From NCBI GenBank assembly GCA_015494385.1, contig WGBJ01000343.1, forward strand, positions 1 through 8,459: DNA of 8,459 nucleotides, in the 5' to 3' direction. The position numbers and the translations under genes are program-made. This stretch comes from Marinosulfonomonas sp. (GTDB lineage Bacteria > Pseudomonadota > Alphaproteobacteria > Rhodobacterales > Rhodobacteraceae). The notes under the pieces are model-generated. The model saw only the letters and a list, made by a program, of their open reading frames with translations. It did not search any database and had not been told where the DNA came from. This document shows, one piece after another, positions 1 to 6,693 of the stretch. The first letter of the stretch is position 1. Each line of letters starts with the position of its first letter.

Positions 1-1
1 G

Positions 2-592
2 GTTGTCGCTGACATTGTGGCGGACACTCCTGTTGAGGACACCACTGAGGTTGTCGCCGATGTTGTGGCGGACACTCCTGTTGAAGATACCACTGCAGTT
101 GTCGCCGACATTGTGACGGACACGCCTGTCGAGGACACCACTGCGGTTGTTACCGACGTTGTAGCGGATACACCTGTTGAAGACACCACTGCAGTTGTCG
201 CCGACGTTGTAGCTGACACGCCTGTTGAAGATACCACCGAGGTTGTTGCCGATGTTGTGGCAGATACACCTGTTGAAGATACCACTGCGGTTGTTGCCGA
301 CGTTGTGGCGGACACGCCCGTTGAAGATGCCACCGCAGTTGTCGCCGACGTTGTAGCTGACACGCCGGTTGAAGACACCACCGAGGTTGTTGCCGATGTT
401 GTGGCGGACACTCCTGTTGAGGACACCACCGAGGTTGTCGCCGACGTTGTGGCGGACACTCCTGTTGAGGACACCACCGAGGTTGTTGCCGACGTTGTGG
501 CGGATACACCTGTTGAAGACACCACGGCAGTTGTCGCAGACGTTGTAGCTGACACACCTGTTGAAGATGCCACCGAGGTTGTCGTGGCCAAT
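2..592 (+). repeat. In-frame 48-bp tandem repeat array, 12 full units plus the tail of another
   Basis: Twelve consecutive 48-base units run from 17 to 592, and bases 2-16 are the end of a previous unit, so the array continues beyond the left edge. Each unit encodes 16 residues with an invariant TPVED core. The main variable residue is Glu or Ala after the Thr pair: in order E,A,A,A,E,A,A,E,E,E,A,E. Most units differ by silent third-base changes, which shows constraint on the protein. Units 9 (401-448) and 10 (449-496) differ at only one base, which points to recent duplication or unequal recombination. The last unit drifts (ATEVVVAN), and the following residues look like a decayed copy. Confidence 0.95.
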
Positions 593-1249
593 TTGGCGAC
601 GACTATTGATGCAGGAACACCTGTGGAAACAGCCCTGGCAGCGATTGAAACCGCTGTTGTTGCAGAAAAAACGATCGAACCTTCCAATGTCGAAACTGTG
701 GGAACATTGGGCTTCTTGCCTGTTGCATCTGCATATTTGCCCTTCTCCGAGAGAGTGGACCAACCAGGTGTTATTGCCAAACTGGGCAATAATGCGCCGG
801 ACTGGGCCCGGGTCGGGCAGGAGATTACAGCGGTAAACGGTGTGCCGATTGACTCTTTTGCACAGATCAATCCAACCCTGCGGAATTTGGAAAATCTGGG
901 CGATCTGGACTCGGTTCAGGTGGTTTTCAATATCGACGGAAGCGATATGCAGCAATCAGCGACGCTGGATGTTCTTTCGGGTGTTGTGCTTCCGGCCGGT
1001 CTGGAACTGCAGATGCGTGAAATGCAGGATGGCACAACGCGGCCGGTTGCGATCACTTCACAAAAGACTGCGAACAGCATCAAGGCAGACGATATTCTTC
1101 TGACATATCTGGATACCGGTGAAAAAATAGGTGTCGATTTATCCTTGGACGAACTTTTGTTGAGAGAAATCAACAAGGGCTACAAAAAGCTGAATTTCAT
1201 TATTGATCGGGGCGGGAAGAAGTGGATCGCGCCTATTCAACTAGACTGA
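2..1249 (+). CDS. Thr/Asp-rich tandem-repeat protein with two C-terminal PDZ-like domains (5' truncated)
   Basis: The frame is open from the left edge, so the true start lies upstream; the GTG at 17 is only a repeat codon. The visible 415 residues begin with twelve full 16-residue repeats of the type VADTPVEDTTEVVADV (nt 17-592), followed by a short Ala/Glu-rich linker. A PDZ-like domain follows at about nt 767-935, with GVIAKLG, then VGQEITAVNGVPI, which matches the family pattern of a Gly-Asp/Glu turn before VNG. A second, weaker PDZ-like unit lies at about nt 998-1240 (IKADDILLTYLDTGEKI, then IIDRGGKKW). PDZ domains normally bind C-terminal peptides or neighbouring proteins; the acidic repeats probably form an extended stalk or a phosphorylation platform. 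No signal peptide can be judged because the N-terminus is missing. The FHA gene starts 44 bases downstream, suggesting one operon. The function is unknown; an upstream kinase or protease domain in the same polypeptide is possible. Confidence 0.8.
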   Translation, partial: VVADIVADTPVEDTTEVVADVVADTPVEDTTAVVADIVTDTPVEDTTAVVTDVVADTPVEDTTAVVADVVADTPVEDTTEVVADVVADTPVEDTTAVVADVVADTPVEDATAVVADVVADTPVEDTTEVVADVVADTPVEDTTEVVADVVADTPVEDTTEVVADVVADTPVEDTTAVVADVVADTPVEDATEVVVANLATTIDAGTPVETALAAIETAVVAEKTIEPSNVETVGTLGFLPVASAYLPFSERVDQPGVIAKLGNNAPDWARVGQEITAVNGVPIDSFAQINPTLRNLENLGDLDSVQVVFNIDGSDMQQSATLDVLSGVVLPAGLELQMREMQDGTTRPVAITSQKTANSIKADDILLTYLDTGEKIGVDLSLDELLLREINKGYKKLNFIIDRGGKKWIAPIQLD

Positions 1250-1277
1250 CAACAACTAAGCCGTTTTTGGTTTTTGT

Positions 1278-1285
1278 AAGGAAAG
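1278..1285 (+). promoter_or_regulatory. Ribosome binding site of the FHA gene
   Basis: AAGGAAAG lies 8 bases before the ATG at 1294. It favours this start over the in-frame GTG at 1222, which lies inside the preceding gene and has no comparable site. Confidence 0.7.
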
Positions 1286-1293
1286 TAAAGAGC

Positions 1294-2064
1294 ATGGGAC
1301 TACTTGGAAAGCTGTTTGGAAAGCATCATTCGGATCAGGAAGATCTGCGGGTGGACGCACAGGACGATCTGGGCGAAGCCGTTTCCAATATCGATGACGA
1401 TATGGCCGTATCGCTGGAGAATTTTCCGGAATTGCAATCTGTTATAGATGCTGCCGAAGAAACTGAAGAGGCTGCCGTTAATATCTGGGATATCAACGAT
1501 GACGCGGCGGAAACACCGGAAGTGCCGCTTGCGGCCCCGGAAGAGCCTGCTTTCGAACCCAAACGCCGCACCCGTCGCCCGGCGCGTAACAAAACCCGTA
1601 TTCTGGGCTTTCAGCCGCAAGAAGCTTCGGTTGCCAACCCGTTTGACGAAGCTGAACAACCCGTTGCTGTTTCCCAGACCATCATGTCGATGAACCCGAC
1701 AGGCTGGCTGGTTGTTGTTGCCGGTCCGGGTGTTGGTGCCAGCTTCCCCCTGTTTACCGGCATGACGAAAATCGGTCGTGGTCTGGATCAAACCATCCCG
1801 CTTGATTTCGGCGATATGGCCATTTCGCGTGATAACCATGCCGCGATTGCCTATGATCCGGCTGAACACCTGTTCTATCTGGGTCATGGCGGGAAATCGA
1901 ATATTGTCCGCCTGAACGGCAAGCCGGTTCTTACCACCGAGCAAGTCAAGGATGGCGACGAAATCTTGATTGGTGAAACCACATTGCGTCTAAAGACATT
2001 CTGTAGCCCTGAATTCAACTGGGAAACCACCACTGAAGGGGACGAAGATGTGGCGATCGCGTGA
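1294..2064 (+). CDS. FHA-domain phosphothreonine-binding protein
   Basis: This 256-residue protein begins with a short amphipathic stretch (MGLLGKLFGK). A long acidic, probably disordered region (about 11-85) follows, then a basic patch ending in RNKTRILGF (about 92-106). The FHA domain occupies about residues 137-240. Its core phosphopeptide-binding residues are visible: IGRG at 160-163, ISRDNHA at 177-183, and RLNG at 206-209 in place of the more usual NGT..NG loop. FHA domains bind phosphothreonine peptides, so this is the reader of a Ser/Thr kinase circuit. Its 3' end overlaps the PP2C gene by 17 bases, so reader and phosphatase are probably made together. There is no transmembrane segment and it is presumably cytoplasmic. 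The partner is not shown by the sequence; the Thr-rich repeat protein upstream and the GTPase downstream are candidates. Confidence 0.9.
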   Translation: MGLLGKLFGKHHSDQEDLRVDAQDDLGEAVSNIDDDMAVSLENFPELQSVIDAAEETEEAAVNIWDINDDAAETPEVPLAAPEEPAFEPKRRTRRPARNKTRILGFQPQEASVANPFDEAEQPVAVSQTIMSMNPTGWLVVVAGPGVGASFPLFTGMTKIGRGLDQTIPLDFGDMAISRDNHAAIAYDPAEHLFYLGHGGKSNIVRLNGKPVLTTEQVKDGDEILIGETTLRLKTFCSPEFNWETTTEGDEDVAIA

Positions 2065-2956
2065 ATCGCGTTTTGATGTTGCCTGCGCGATAAGCAAGGG
2101 CGCACGTGACTATCAGGAAGATGCCATTGTCAGCGACTTTCCAATCGGTTCGGATACCGGTTTCATTGTGCTGGCCGATGGTATGGGTGGTCACGCTGCC
2201 GGTGATGTATCAAGTAAACTTGTCCTTACCGAAGTCTTTGGCGAACTGAAATTCCAGCTGGCGGATACAGACGCATTCGAGGCCGAGGCCCCGGCCATTT
2301 TGCGTGAAATCGCCAATATGGCGAATGACAGTATTTCGACACATGTGGCCCACCACCCCGAAGCCGAAGGCATGGGTGCGACGCTGGTGGTTCCGGTTAT
2401 CATGGAAAACCGTCTGTATTGGCTGTCTGTCGGGGATTCCCCGCTGTATCTGTTCCGTCAGGGCAAGATGAAGCAGTTGAACGAAGATCATTCAATGGCC
2501 CCCCAGATCGACCTGATGGTGAAATCCGGCCTGCTGGAAGCAGATGCCGCGCTGGACCATCCAGACCGCAATTGCCTGACTTCTGTTGTGATGGGCGAAC
2601 GGATTCCCAAAGTGGATTGCCCCGAACAGCCAGTCGAGTTGAGCGAAGGGGATATTATTGTTTGCTCGTCCGACGGGTTGCAATTCCTGACTGACGCCCA
2701 GATCGAGAAGGTTTTGAATAAAAACCGCCGTAAAAGCGCCTCTGAAATTGCCGAAATTCTGCTAAACGAGCTGGGAAAACTGGACGATCCTGATCAGGAC
2801 AACATCGCCTTTAGTGTGATCAAAGTGAATGACGCAACGGCTACGCCTGCGTCCGAACGGGCACGTCGCCAGACAATGGCAAAGGCTGCGAACGACGGAA
2901 ATGGAAGCCACGTTTACGAACCCGACCAAATCCGGGCCGTAAATACCGGAAAGTGA
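2048..2956 (+). CDS. PP2C-family (PPM) Ser/Thr protein phosphatase
   Basis: This 302-residue protein fills the PP2C fold almost completely and has no membrane segment. The metal-binding and catalytic motifs are intact: RDYQED (20-25; Q where many have N), ADGMGGHAAGD (43-53), GATL (110-113), SVGDSPLY (127-134), CSSDGL (206-211) and the terminal DN pair (251-252). It should remove phosphate from Ser/Thr using two metal ions. After the domain a tail of about 40 residues, with a basic cluster (SERARRQ), is of unknown purpose. The ATG at 2048 has GAAGGG at 2035-2040, seven bases upstream, and lies inside the end of the FHA gene, so translation is probably coupled. It is the likely eraser of the phosphothreonine marks read by the FHA protein; the kinase is not in the window. 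Confidence 0.93.
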   Translation: MWRSRESRFDVACAISKGARDYQEDAIVSDFPIGSDTGFIVLADGMGGHAAGDVSSKLVLTEVFGELKFQLADTDAFEAEAPAILREIANMANDSISTHVAHHPEAEGMGATLVVPVIMENRLYWLSVGDSPLYLFRQGKMKQLNEDHSMAPQIDLMVKSGLLEADAALDHPDRNCLTSVVMGERIPKVDCPEQPVELSEGDIIVCSSDGLQFLTDAQIEKVLNKNRRKSASEIAEILLNELGKLDDPDQDNIAFSVIKVNDATATPASERARRQTMAKAANDGNGSHVYEPDQIRAVNTGK

Positions 2957-2964
2957 TGGAATAG

Positions 2965-4356
2965 ATGTCAAAGAAATCCGCCCGGGAAAAACTTGAATAT
3001 GCAATTTCGGCAGGTCTTTTGCCGGAAGGTGTTGCCAAACCTGCAATGAATGTCCTGAAGGGTTTCGATGCGCCCCTGCGGATTGTTCTGCTGGGGAATT
3101 CCGGTGTTGGAAAAACTTCTGTTCTGAATTTGCTCTTGGGCCAGAATATGGTTCCCGACGGAATTGACGGTATCCCGACGGCCAAATGGGAATATGGTAT
3201 AGAGCCAAAAATGCTCTGCACTTTGCCCGACGGGTCAAAGAAAATCATTGGCGGCATTGATTTTGATGCCTGCGCCAGTCTGAAACCTGCCTTTGTGACG
3301 GTTCAGGCGAATTTACCCGCTCTGGCCAAGATCAGCGTTATGGAAGTTGTCGCCCCGGATGTTCCCGAGCAGAAACAAAAGGCTGTTTCCTGGGCATGCA
3401 AGCAGGCCGATGTGGTTATCTGGTGTACAACCGATTTCACCGCAGACGAACAGGATATCTGGGATGTTGTGCCTGACCGCCTTAAGGATCACGGCTTCTT
3501 GTTGCTGACCAAGACCGATCAACTGATGGGTCAGGCCGAAATCAACACGCGCCTTGCTGCCTTGTCGCGGTGTTGTGGTGATGAATTTCTGCGAATCCTG
3601 CCGATTTCGGCCCGTCTGGCATTGGAAGCGCGCGGCAATGGTCGCAATCTTAATCTGAACCTGTTCAAATCCAGCGGCGCAACCGGTCTGATTTCCGCAA
3701 TCAAGGCTCAGATCGAGGAAGCGCAGCGCGCTGTCACCGACAATGCAGAACAGATACTGGCGCGGTATTGTGACGAAAGCGATTTCGCGGAACCGGAAAC
3801 CGTGGTCGAAACAGCACCGCCAGCTCGTGAGCCGGTGGTGGAAGAACCCCCTGCCAAGGCAGAGGCGCCGGAACCTGAACGTACCGCTCCTCCTCCCCCT
3901 CGTATGACCGAAGTTCCGCCTGCGCCGACACCGGTTGAGCCGGAACGCCCACGGGCAGCGCCGCCACCAAAACTGGAAGTTGTCGGTTCATCCAACACGG
4001 AAAAACCCGTTCAAAAGGCACCTGATGCTGCGGATAAAGACAAGATCGTGCTGGAAGAAGCCTTGGCAATTCTGACTGTCTATGAACGTGATCTGGTTGC
4101 CTCTCTGGACCATCCCGAACCTTGGGATGATGATCAGGCGTTGCAGGTTTGTGAAGAAGCCATCGCAATGCTGCCCGGCGTTCTGGAAGACGGGTCAAGC
4201 CCGGCGCTCTCGGATGTGATTTCCAGCGTTTATGATGCGCAGGATATGCTGATCTTGATGCAGCACGAACAATCGGAAACCGGTGCCGATGATGCTCTGA
4301 CCCTTTTGTTGCAGATCCGGCGCGATATCGAAAGCACACTGGTTCACGCCGCTTAA
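2965..4356 (+). CDS. P-loop GTPase with proline-rich linker and helical C-terminal domain
   Basis: This protein has 463 residues. The G domain spans about 37-255. G1 is GNSGVGKT (44-51); a Thr suitable for G2 is at 72 (GIPTAKW); G4 is TKTD (182-185) and G5 is ISA (214-216). The usual G3 motif DxxG is missing: the equivalent strand reads VMEVVAPDVPE (125-135). A Pro/Glu/Ala-rich linker (about 275-350) leads to a probably all-helical domain (about 357-462) unlike anything I can name. There is no transmembrane segment. It starts 8 bases after the PP2C stop, with a weak GGA site, and is the last gene of the operon. The layout resembles dynamin-like and Era-like GTPases, but the subfamily is uncertain. 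Being paired with reader and eraser genes, it may be the effector or a target of the phosphorylation circuit. Confidence 0.82.
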   Translation: MSKKSAREKLEYAISAGLLPEGVAKPAMNVLKGFDAPLRIVLLGNSGVGKTSVLNLLLGQNMVPDGIDGIPTAKWEYGIEPKMLCTLPDGSKKIIGGIDFDACASLKPAFVTVQANLPALAKISVMEVVAPDVPEQKQKAVSWACKQADVVIWCTTDFTADEQDIWDVVPDRLKDHGFLLLTKTDQLMGQAEINTRLAALSRCCGDEFLRILPISARLALEARGNGRNLNLNLFKSSGATGLISAIKAQIEEAQRAVTDNAEQILARYCDESDFAEPETVVETAPPAREPVVEEPPAKAEAPEPERTAPPPPRMTEVPPAPTPVEPERPRAAPPPKLEVVGSSNTEKPVQKAPDAADKDKIVLEEALAILTVYERDLVASLDHPEPWDDDQALQVCEEAIAMLPGVLEDGSSPALSDVISSVYDAQDMLILMQHEQSETGADDALTLLLQIRRDIESTLVHAA

Positions 4357-4380
4357 CAGACCTACCGGACAACCCCGCGC

Positions 4381-4410
4381 TTGACGCATTGTTTTCCCCG
4401 TTCGTATACT
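4381..4410 (+). promoter_or_regulatory. Sigma-70-type promoter of the enamidase gene
   Basis: TTGACG (4381-4386) and TATACT (4405-4410) are separated by 18 bases and match the -35 and -10 consensus at 5 of 6 positions each. Transcription would begin near 4417, leaving a leader of about 19 bases before the ATG at 4436. It is the best promoter in the window and sits in the only sizeable gap between the two gene blocks. Confidence 0.75.
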
Positions 4411-4414
4411 AACG
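4399..4414 (+). promoter_or_regulatory. Probable MarR-type operator overlapping the -10 element
   Basis: CGTTCGTATACTAACG is an inverted repeat in which 14 of 16 bases are symmetric (CGTT N GTATAC N AACG), centred exactly on the -10 hexamer TATACT. Length and position suit a dimeric MarR repressor blocking RNA polymerase. The convergent marR-like gene at 5599-6033 is the obvious candidate regulator. I saw no second copy in the window. Confidence 0.55.
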
Positions 4415-4435
4415 AAAACAACGGGGAGCGATGCC

Positions 4436-5602
4436 ATGTCTCAGAAACTTGTTATTCGGAACATCGGGCTGCTTTTGTCCGGCAAGATGGAAGCACCCAT
4501 TCTGGAGGCGGATTGCCTGATTGCCGTTGATGGCAAGATCAGTGCCATCGGCTATGAAAAGGACATGGATGGCGAGGGCGCGACCTCGGTGATCAATGCC
4601 CATGGGGTGACATTGGCCCCCGGTCTGATCGACAGCCATGTGCATCCCGTGATCGGCGATTACACCCCGCGTCAGCAACAGATCAACTGGATCGACAGCA
4701 CCTTGCACGGCGGCGTTACCACGATGATTTCAGCGGGCGAAGTGCATCTGCCCGGACGGCCCAAGGATGTGGTGGGGCTCAAGGCTTTGGCGATTGCCTC
4801 GCAACGCTGGTACGAAAATTTCCGCCCCTCGGGGATGAAGGTTCTGGCCGGTGCGCCGATCCTTGAGGAAGGCATGGTCGAGGCCGATTTCAAGGATCTG
4901 GCCGATGCAGGCGTCAAGCTGTTGGGCGAGGTGGGTTTGGGCACCGTCAAAGACGGTAAAACCGCCCGCCAGATGGTCGATTGGGCACGTAAATACGGCA
5001 TCCAAAGCACGATCCACACGGGCGGTCCTTCGGTGCCCGGCTCCAGCCTGATTGACGCCGATATGGTGCTGGAAACCGGCACCGATGTGATTGGCCATAT
5101 CAACGGCGGCCATTCCGCGCTGCCGGATGACCAGATCATGTGCCTGTGCGAAAGCTGCACTGCGGGGCTGGAAATTGTCCACAACGGCAACCAGCGTGCC
5201 GCGATGCTGACGCTGAACACGGCGCGGGAATTGAAACAGATGGACCGGATCATTCTGGGCACCGATGGCCCCGCCGGATCGGGGGTGCAGCCACTGGGGA
5301 TTTTGCGCATGGTGGCGATGCTGTCCAGCCTTGGCGACATCCCCGCCGAGATCGCCTTTTGCTTTGCCAATGGCAACACATCTCGGCAGCGGGAACTGGA
5401 TACAGGGCTGATCGAGGTTGGCTATGCCGCCGATTTCGTGCTGATGGATCAGGCGCAACATGCACCGGGGAAAAACATTCTGGAATCGGTGGAGCTGGGC
5501 AACCTGCCCGGTATCGGCATGACCATCATTGACGGGGTTGTCACCAGCCATCGCAGCCGCAATACGCCACCGGCCACGCGGATCCCAGAGGTTGTTCTTT
5601 AG
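4436..5602 (+). CDS. ena: Enamidase (6-oxo-1,4,5,6-tetrahydronicotinate amidohydrolase)
   Basis: Enamidase hydrolyses 1,4,5,6-tetrahydro-6-oxonicotinate to 2-formylglutarate and ammonia in reductive nicotinate breakdown. This 388-residue protein is a full-length amidohydrolase-superfamily member resembling, from memory, the Eubacterium barkeri Fe/Zn enzyme along its whole length. Shared stretches include GGVTTMISAG (92-101), PGRPKD (106-111), GEVGLGT (164-170), HTGGPSVPGSS (194-204), HINGG (221-225) and SRNTPPA (374-380). All six metal ligands are present: H68 and H70 (HVH), E165 as the bridging acid in place of a carboxylated lysine, H194, H221 and D277. The bridging glutamate separates it from hydantoinases and dihydroorotases. 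GGAG at 4425-4428, 7 bases upstream, supports the ATG at 4436. It is cytoplasmic, has its own promoter and operator, and shares stop-codon bases with the convergent MarR gene. Confidence 0.85.
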   Translation: MSQKLVIRNIGLLLSGKMEAPILEADCLIAVDGKISAIGYEKDMDGEGATSVINAHGVTLAPGLIDSHVHPVIGDYTPRQQQINWIDSTLHGGVTTMISAGEVHLPGRPKDVVGLKALAIASQRWYENFRPSGMKVLAGAPILEEGMVEADFKDLADAGVKLLGEVGLGTVKDGKTARQMVDWARKYGIQSTIHTGGPSVPGSSLIDADMVLETGTDVIGHINGGHSALPDDQIMCLCESCTAGLEIVHNGNQRAAMLTLNTARELKQMDRIILGTDGPAGSGVQPLGILRMVAMLSSLGDIPAEIAFCFANGNTSRQRELDTGLIEVGYAADFVLMDQAQHAPGKNILESVELGNLPGIGMTIIDGVVTSHRSRNTPPATRIPEVVL

Positions 5603-6033
5603 GTCAGTTTTCGAAGTAATTTCAACAGGCTGCGCTGTTCCGAACTGCTCAAGGGCTTTAACGTTTCTGCTGTAATCTCATGACCTGTTTCATGTAGTGA
5701 CGGGATCAGTGCCGCGCCCTTTTCCGACAGGGAAATCAGCATACGGCGTTTGTCGTTCGGATCGGGTTTGGAAACGACCAACCCTTTGCGAAGCAACCGG
5801 TCCACTACGCCCTTGATCGTTGCCACATCCATTGACGCCAGCCGCCCAAGGCGATTTTGCGAACATTCCCCTTGCTCGTGCAGGCGTATCAGGGTGGAAA
5901 ACTGGGTCGGGGTCAGCCCTGCGGGTGCCAGCGACTGGAATATCCCTGCGTGGCGCTGGCTGGCCAGACGCATGATGTAACCGGCCTGATCGTCCAGCCT
6001 GTATTCGTCCCGATTTTCTGTTTCGTCTGCCAT
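5599..6033 (-). CDS. MarR-family transcriptional regulator, NicR/BpsR-like
   Basis: This 144-residue protein has the usual MarR size and layout: dimerisation helices at both ends around a winged helix-turn-helix. SQNRLGRLASM (58-68) leads into the recognition helix VATIKGVVDRLLRKG (70-84), and the wing carries DPNDKRRMLISL (91-102) with the conserved Asp and Arg. From memory its N-terminal LDDQAGYIMRLASQRH and SQNRLGRL stretches resemble NicR of Pseudomonas and BpsR of Bordetella. Those repress nicotinate genes and are released by 6-hydroxynicotinate. Here the neighbours suggest the same ligand, which is inference. Its likely target is the palindrome at 4399-4414. It lies 75 bases downstream of the DUF1185 genes on the same strand, may have its own weak promoter, and overlaps the end of the enamidase gene by 4 bases. 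Confidence 0.88.
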   Translation of the reverse strand: MADETENRDEYRLDDQAGYIMRLASQRHAGIFQSLAPAGLTPTQFSTLIRLHEQGECSQNRLGRLASMDVATIKGVVDRLLRKGLVVSKPDPNDKRRMLISLSEKGAALIPSLHETGHEITAETLKPLSSSEQRSLLKLLRKLT

Positions 6034-6063
6034 AATGCGCTCGCTTTAATCAATGCAACACCA

Positions 6064-6092
6064 ACAATAAAGGGTTTTGCGCAGCATCACAA
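6064..6092 (-). promoter_or_regulatory. Possible weak promoter for the marR-like gene
   Basis: Read on the minus strand, TTGTGA (6087-6092) and TATTGT (6064-6069) are spaced by 17 bases, each matching consensus at 4 of 6 positions, about 30 bases ahead of the ATG at 6033. The gap 6034-6108 is the only untranslated space in the minus-strand gene run, so a separate regulator promoter is plausible but unproven. Confidence 0.3.
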
Positions 6093-6108
6093 TGACAGGC
6101 GAAACTGG

Positions 6109-6693
6109 CTACTTCAGGCCGTCTTTGCCAACCGCGTCCTTGGCTTCCAGACCACCCACGCGCGGCAGGGGTCTGCCGCTGTCGGTGACGGCCACGGCGA
6201 CCATGATTTCACGCGCCCGCGGGGCGTCGTTCAGGCGCACTTCGATGCCGTCAAAATGGCTGCGGACATAGGCGGCGTCCTTGTGGCCCAGCGGAACGTC
6301 CAACACCTGACCGGGGCTGCCCATTTTCTTTGACGACGCTACCAGTGCCGCCCCCTTTTCCACCGCCTTGCGCAAAGGTGCGCCAAGTTTCGGATGCAGG
6401 ATCGCGGCGGCATGTTCCAGTTCGCCCGCCTCGCCGACCATCGCGGATTTGCCATAGCTTTCGGCCTGTTCGGGCTTGATCCCCAGCGCCTGAACACAAC
6501 GGTTGCCCAGCAATTCGCCCAGCTCTGCGCCAATGTCCATCAGCGGGGTCAGATCCTCGTGATATTCACCGGCAAAGGGGTTTTCGATCACGGCTACGGC
6601 CACGGCCTTGCGGGTGGGGGGCGTGATTTCACGTTCCATCTCGCGGTGGGTTTCCTCGATAAACACGGCGATTTTGCGTATCTTTGCACTCAT
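6109..6693 (-). CDS. DUF1185 / AA_synth family protein, copy B
   Basis: This 194-residue protein belongs to Pfam AA_synth (DUF1185). Family crystal structures show a variant of the Bacillus chorismate mutase fold in oligomers, with a suggested but unproven role in amino-acid metabolism. Visible signatures shared with its neighbour are NPFAGEYHEDL, ESYGKSAMVGEAGELEH, LDVPLGHKDAAYVRSHFD, NDAPRA and the C-terminal GGLEAKDAVGKDGLK. The ATG at 6693 overlaps the previous stop as ATGA, and GGAAAGGA lies about 9 bases upstream, so translation is coupled to copy A. No membrane segment or signal peptide is seen. The position after a reductase-like gene ties it to nicotinate breakdown, but the step is unknown. 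The label 'amino acid synthesis' should not be taken as a function. Confidence 0.85.
   Translation of the reverse strand: MSAKIRKIAVFIEETHREMEREITPPTRKAVAVAVIENPFAGEYHEDLTPLMDIGAELGELLGNRCVQALGIKPEQAESYGKSAMVGEAGELEHAAAILHPKLGAPLRKAVEKGAALVASSKKMGSPGQVLDVPLGHKDAAYVRSHFDGIEVRLNDAPRAREIMVAVAVTDSGRPLPRVGGLEAKDAVGKDGLK

Noticed and set aside
150..557. 135-codon minus-strand frame rich in Gln, Arg and Pro opposite the repeats
   Set aside because: The 48-base unit is a multiple of three, so one open unit keeps a whole frame open. It has no ribosome site and only mirrors the repeat array.
2..592. Regular repeats as a CRISPR array
   Set aside because: The units are directly adjacent, without unique spacers, and are translated in frame with silent variation.
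1222..1293. Earlier GTG start for the FHA protein
   Set aside because: It lies within the end of the preceding gene, has no ribosome site, and adds residues unlike the conserved start MGLLGKLFGK.
1294..4356. FHA/PP2C genes as part of a type VI secretion locus
   Set aside because: No Tss or Tag structural gene is present in the window, and the neighbouring PDZ and GTPase genes do not fit. It could be reopened if upstream DNA shows them.
4396..4426. CCCCGTT...AACGGGG inverted repeat as a terminator after the GTPase gene
   Set aside because: It has a 7-bp stem with a 17-base loop and no T run after it, and it lies within the promoter and ribosome-site region of the enamidase gene.
4730..5551. 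Long 273-codon minus-strand frame
   Set aside because: It is a shadow of the enamidase gene: it has no domain, and the plus-strand frame has a full set of catalytic residues.
4436..5602. Hydantoinase, dihydroorotase or imidazolonepropionase as the identity of the amidohydrolase
   Set aside because: The bridging ligand is Glu in GEVGLGT rather than a carboxylated Lys, and the long matching stretches fit enamidase.
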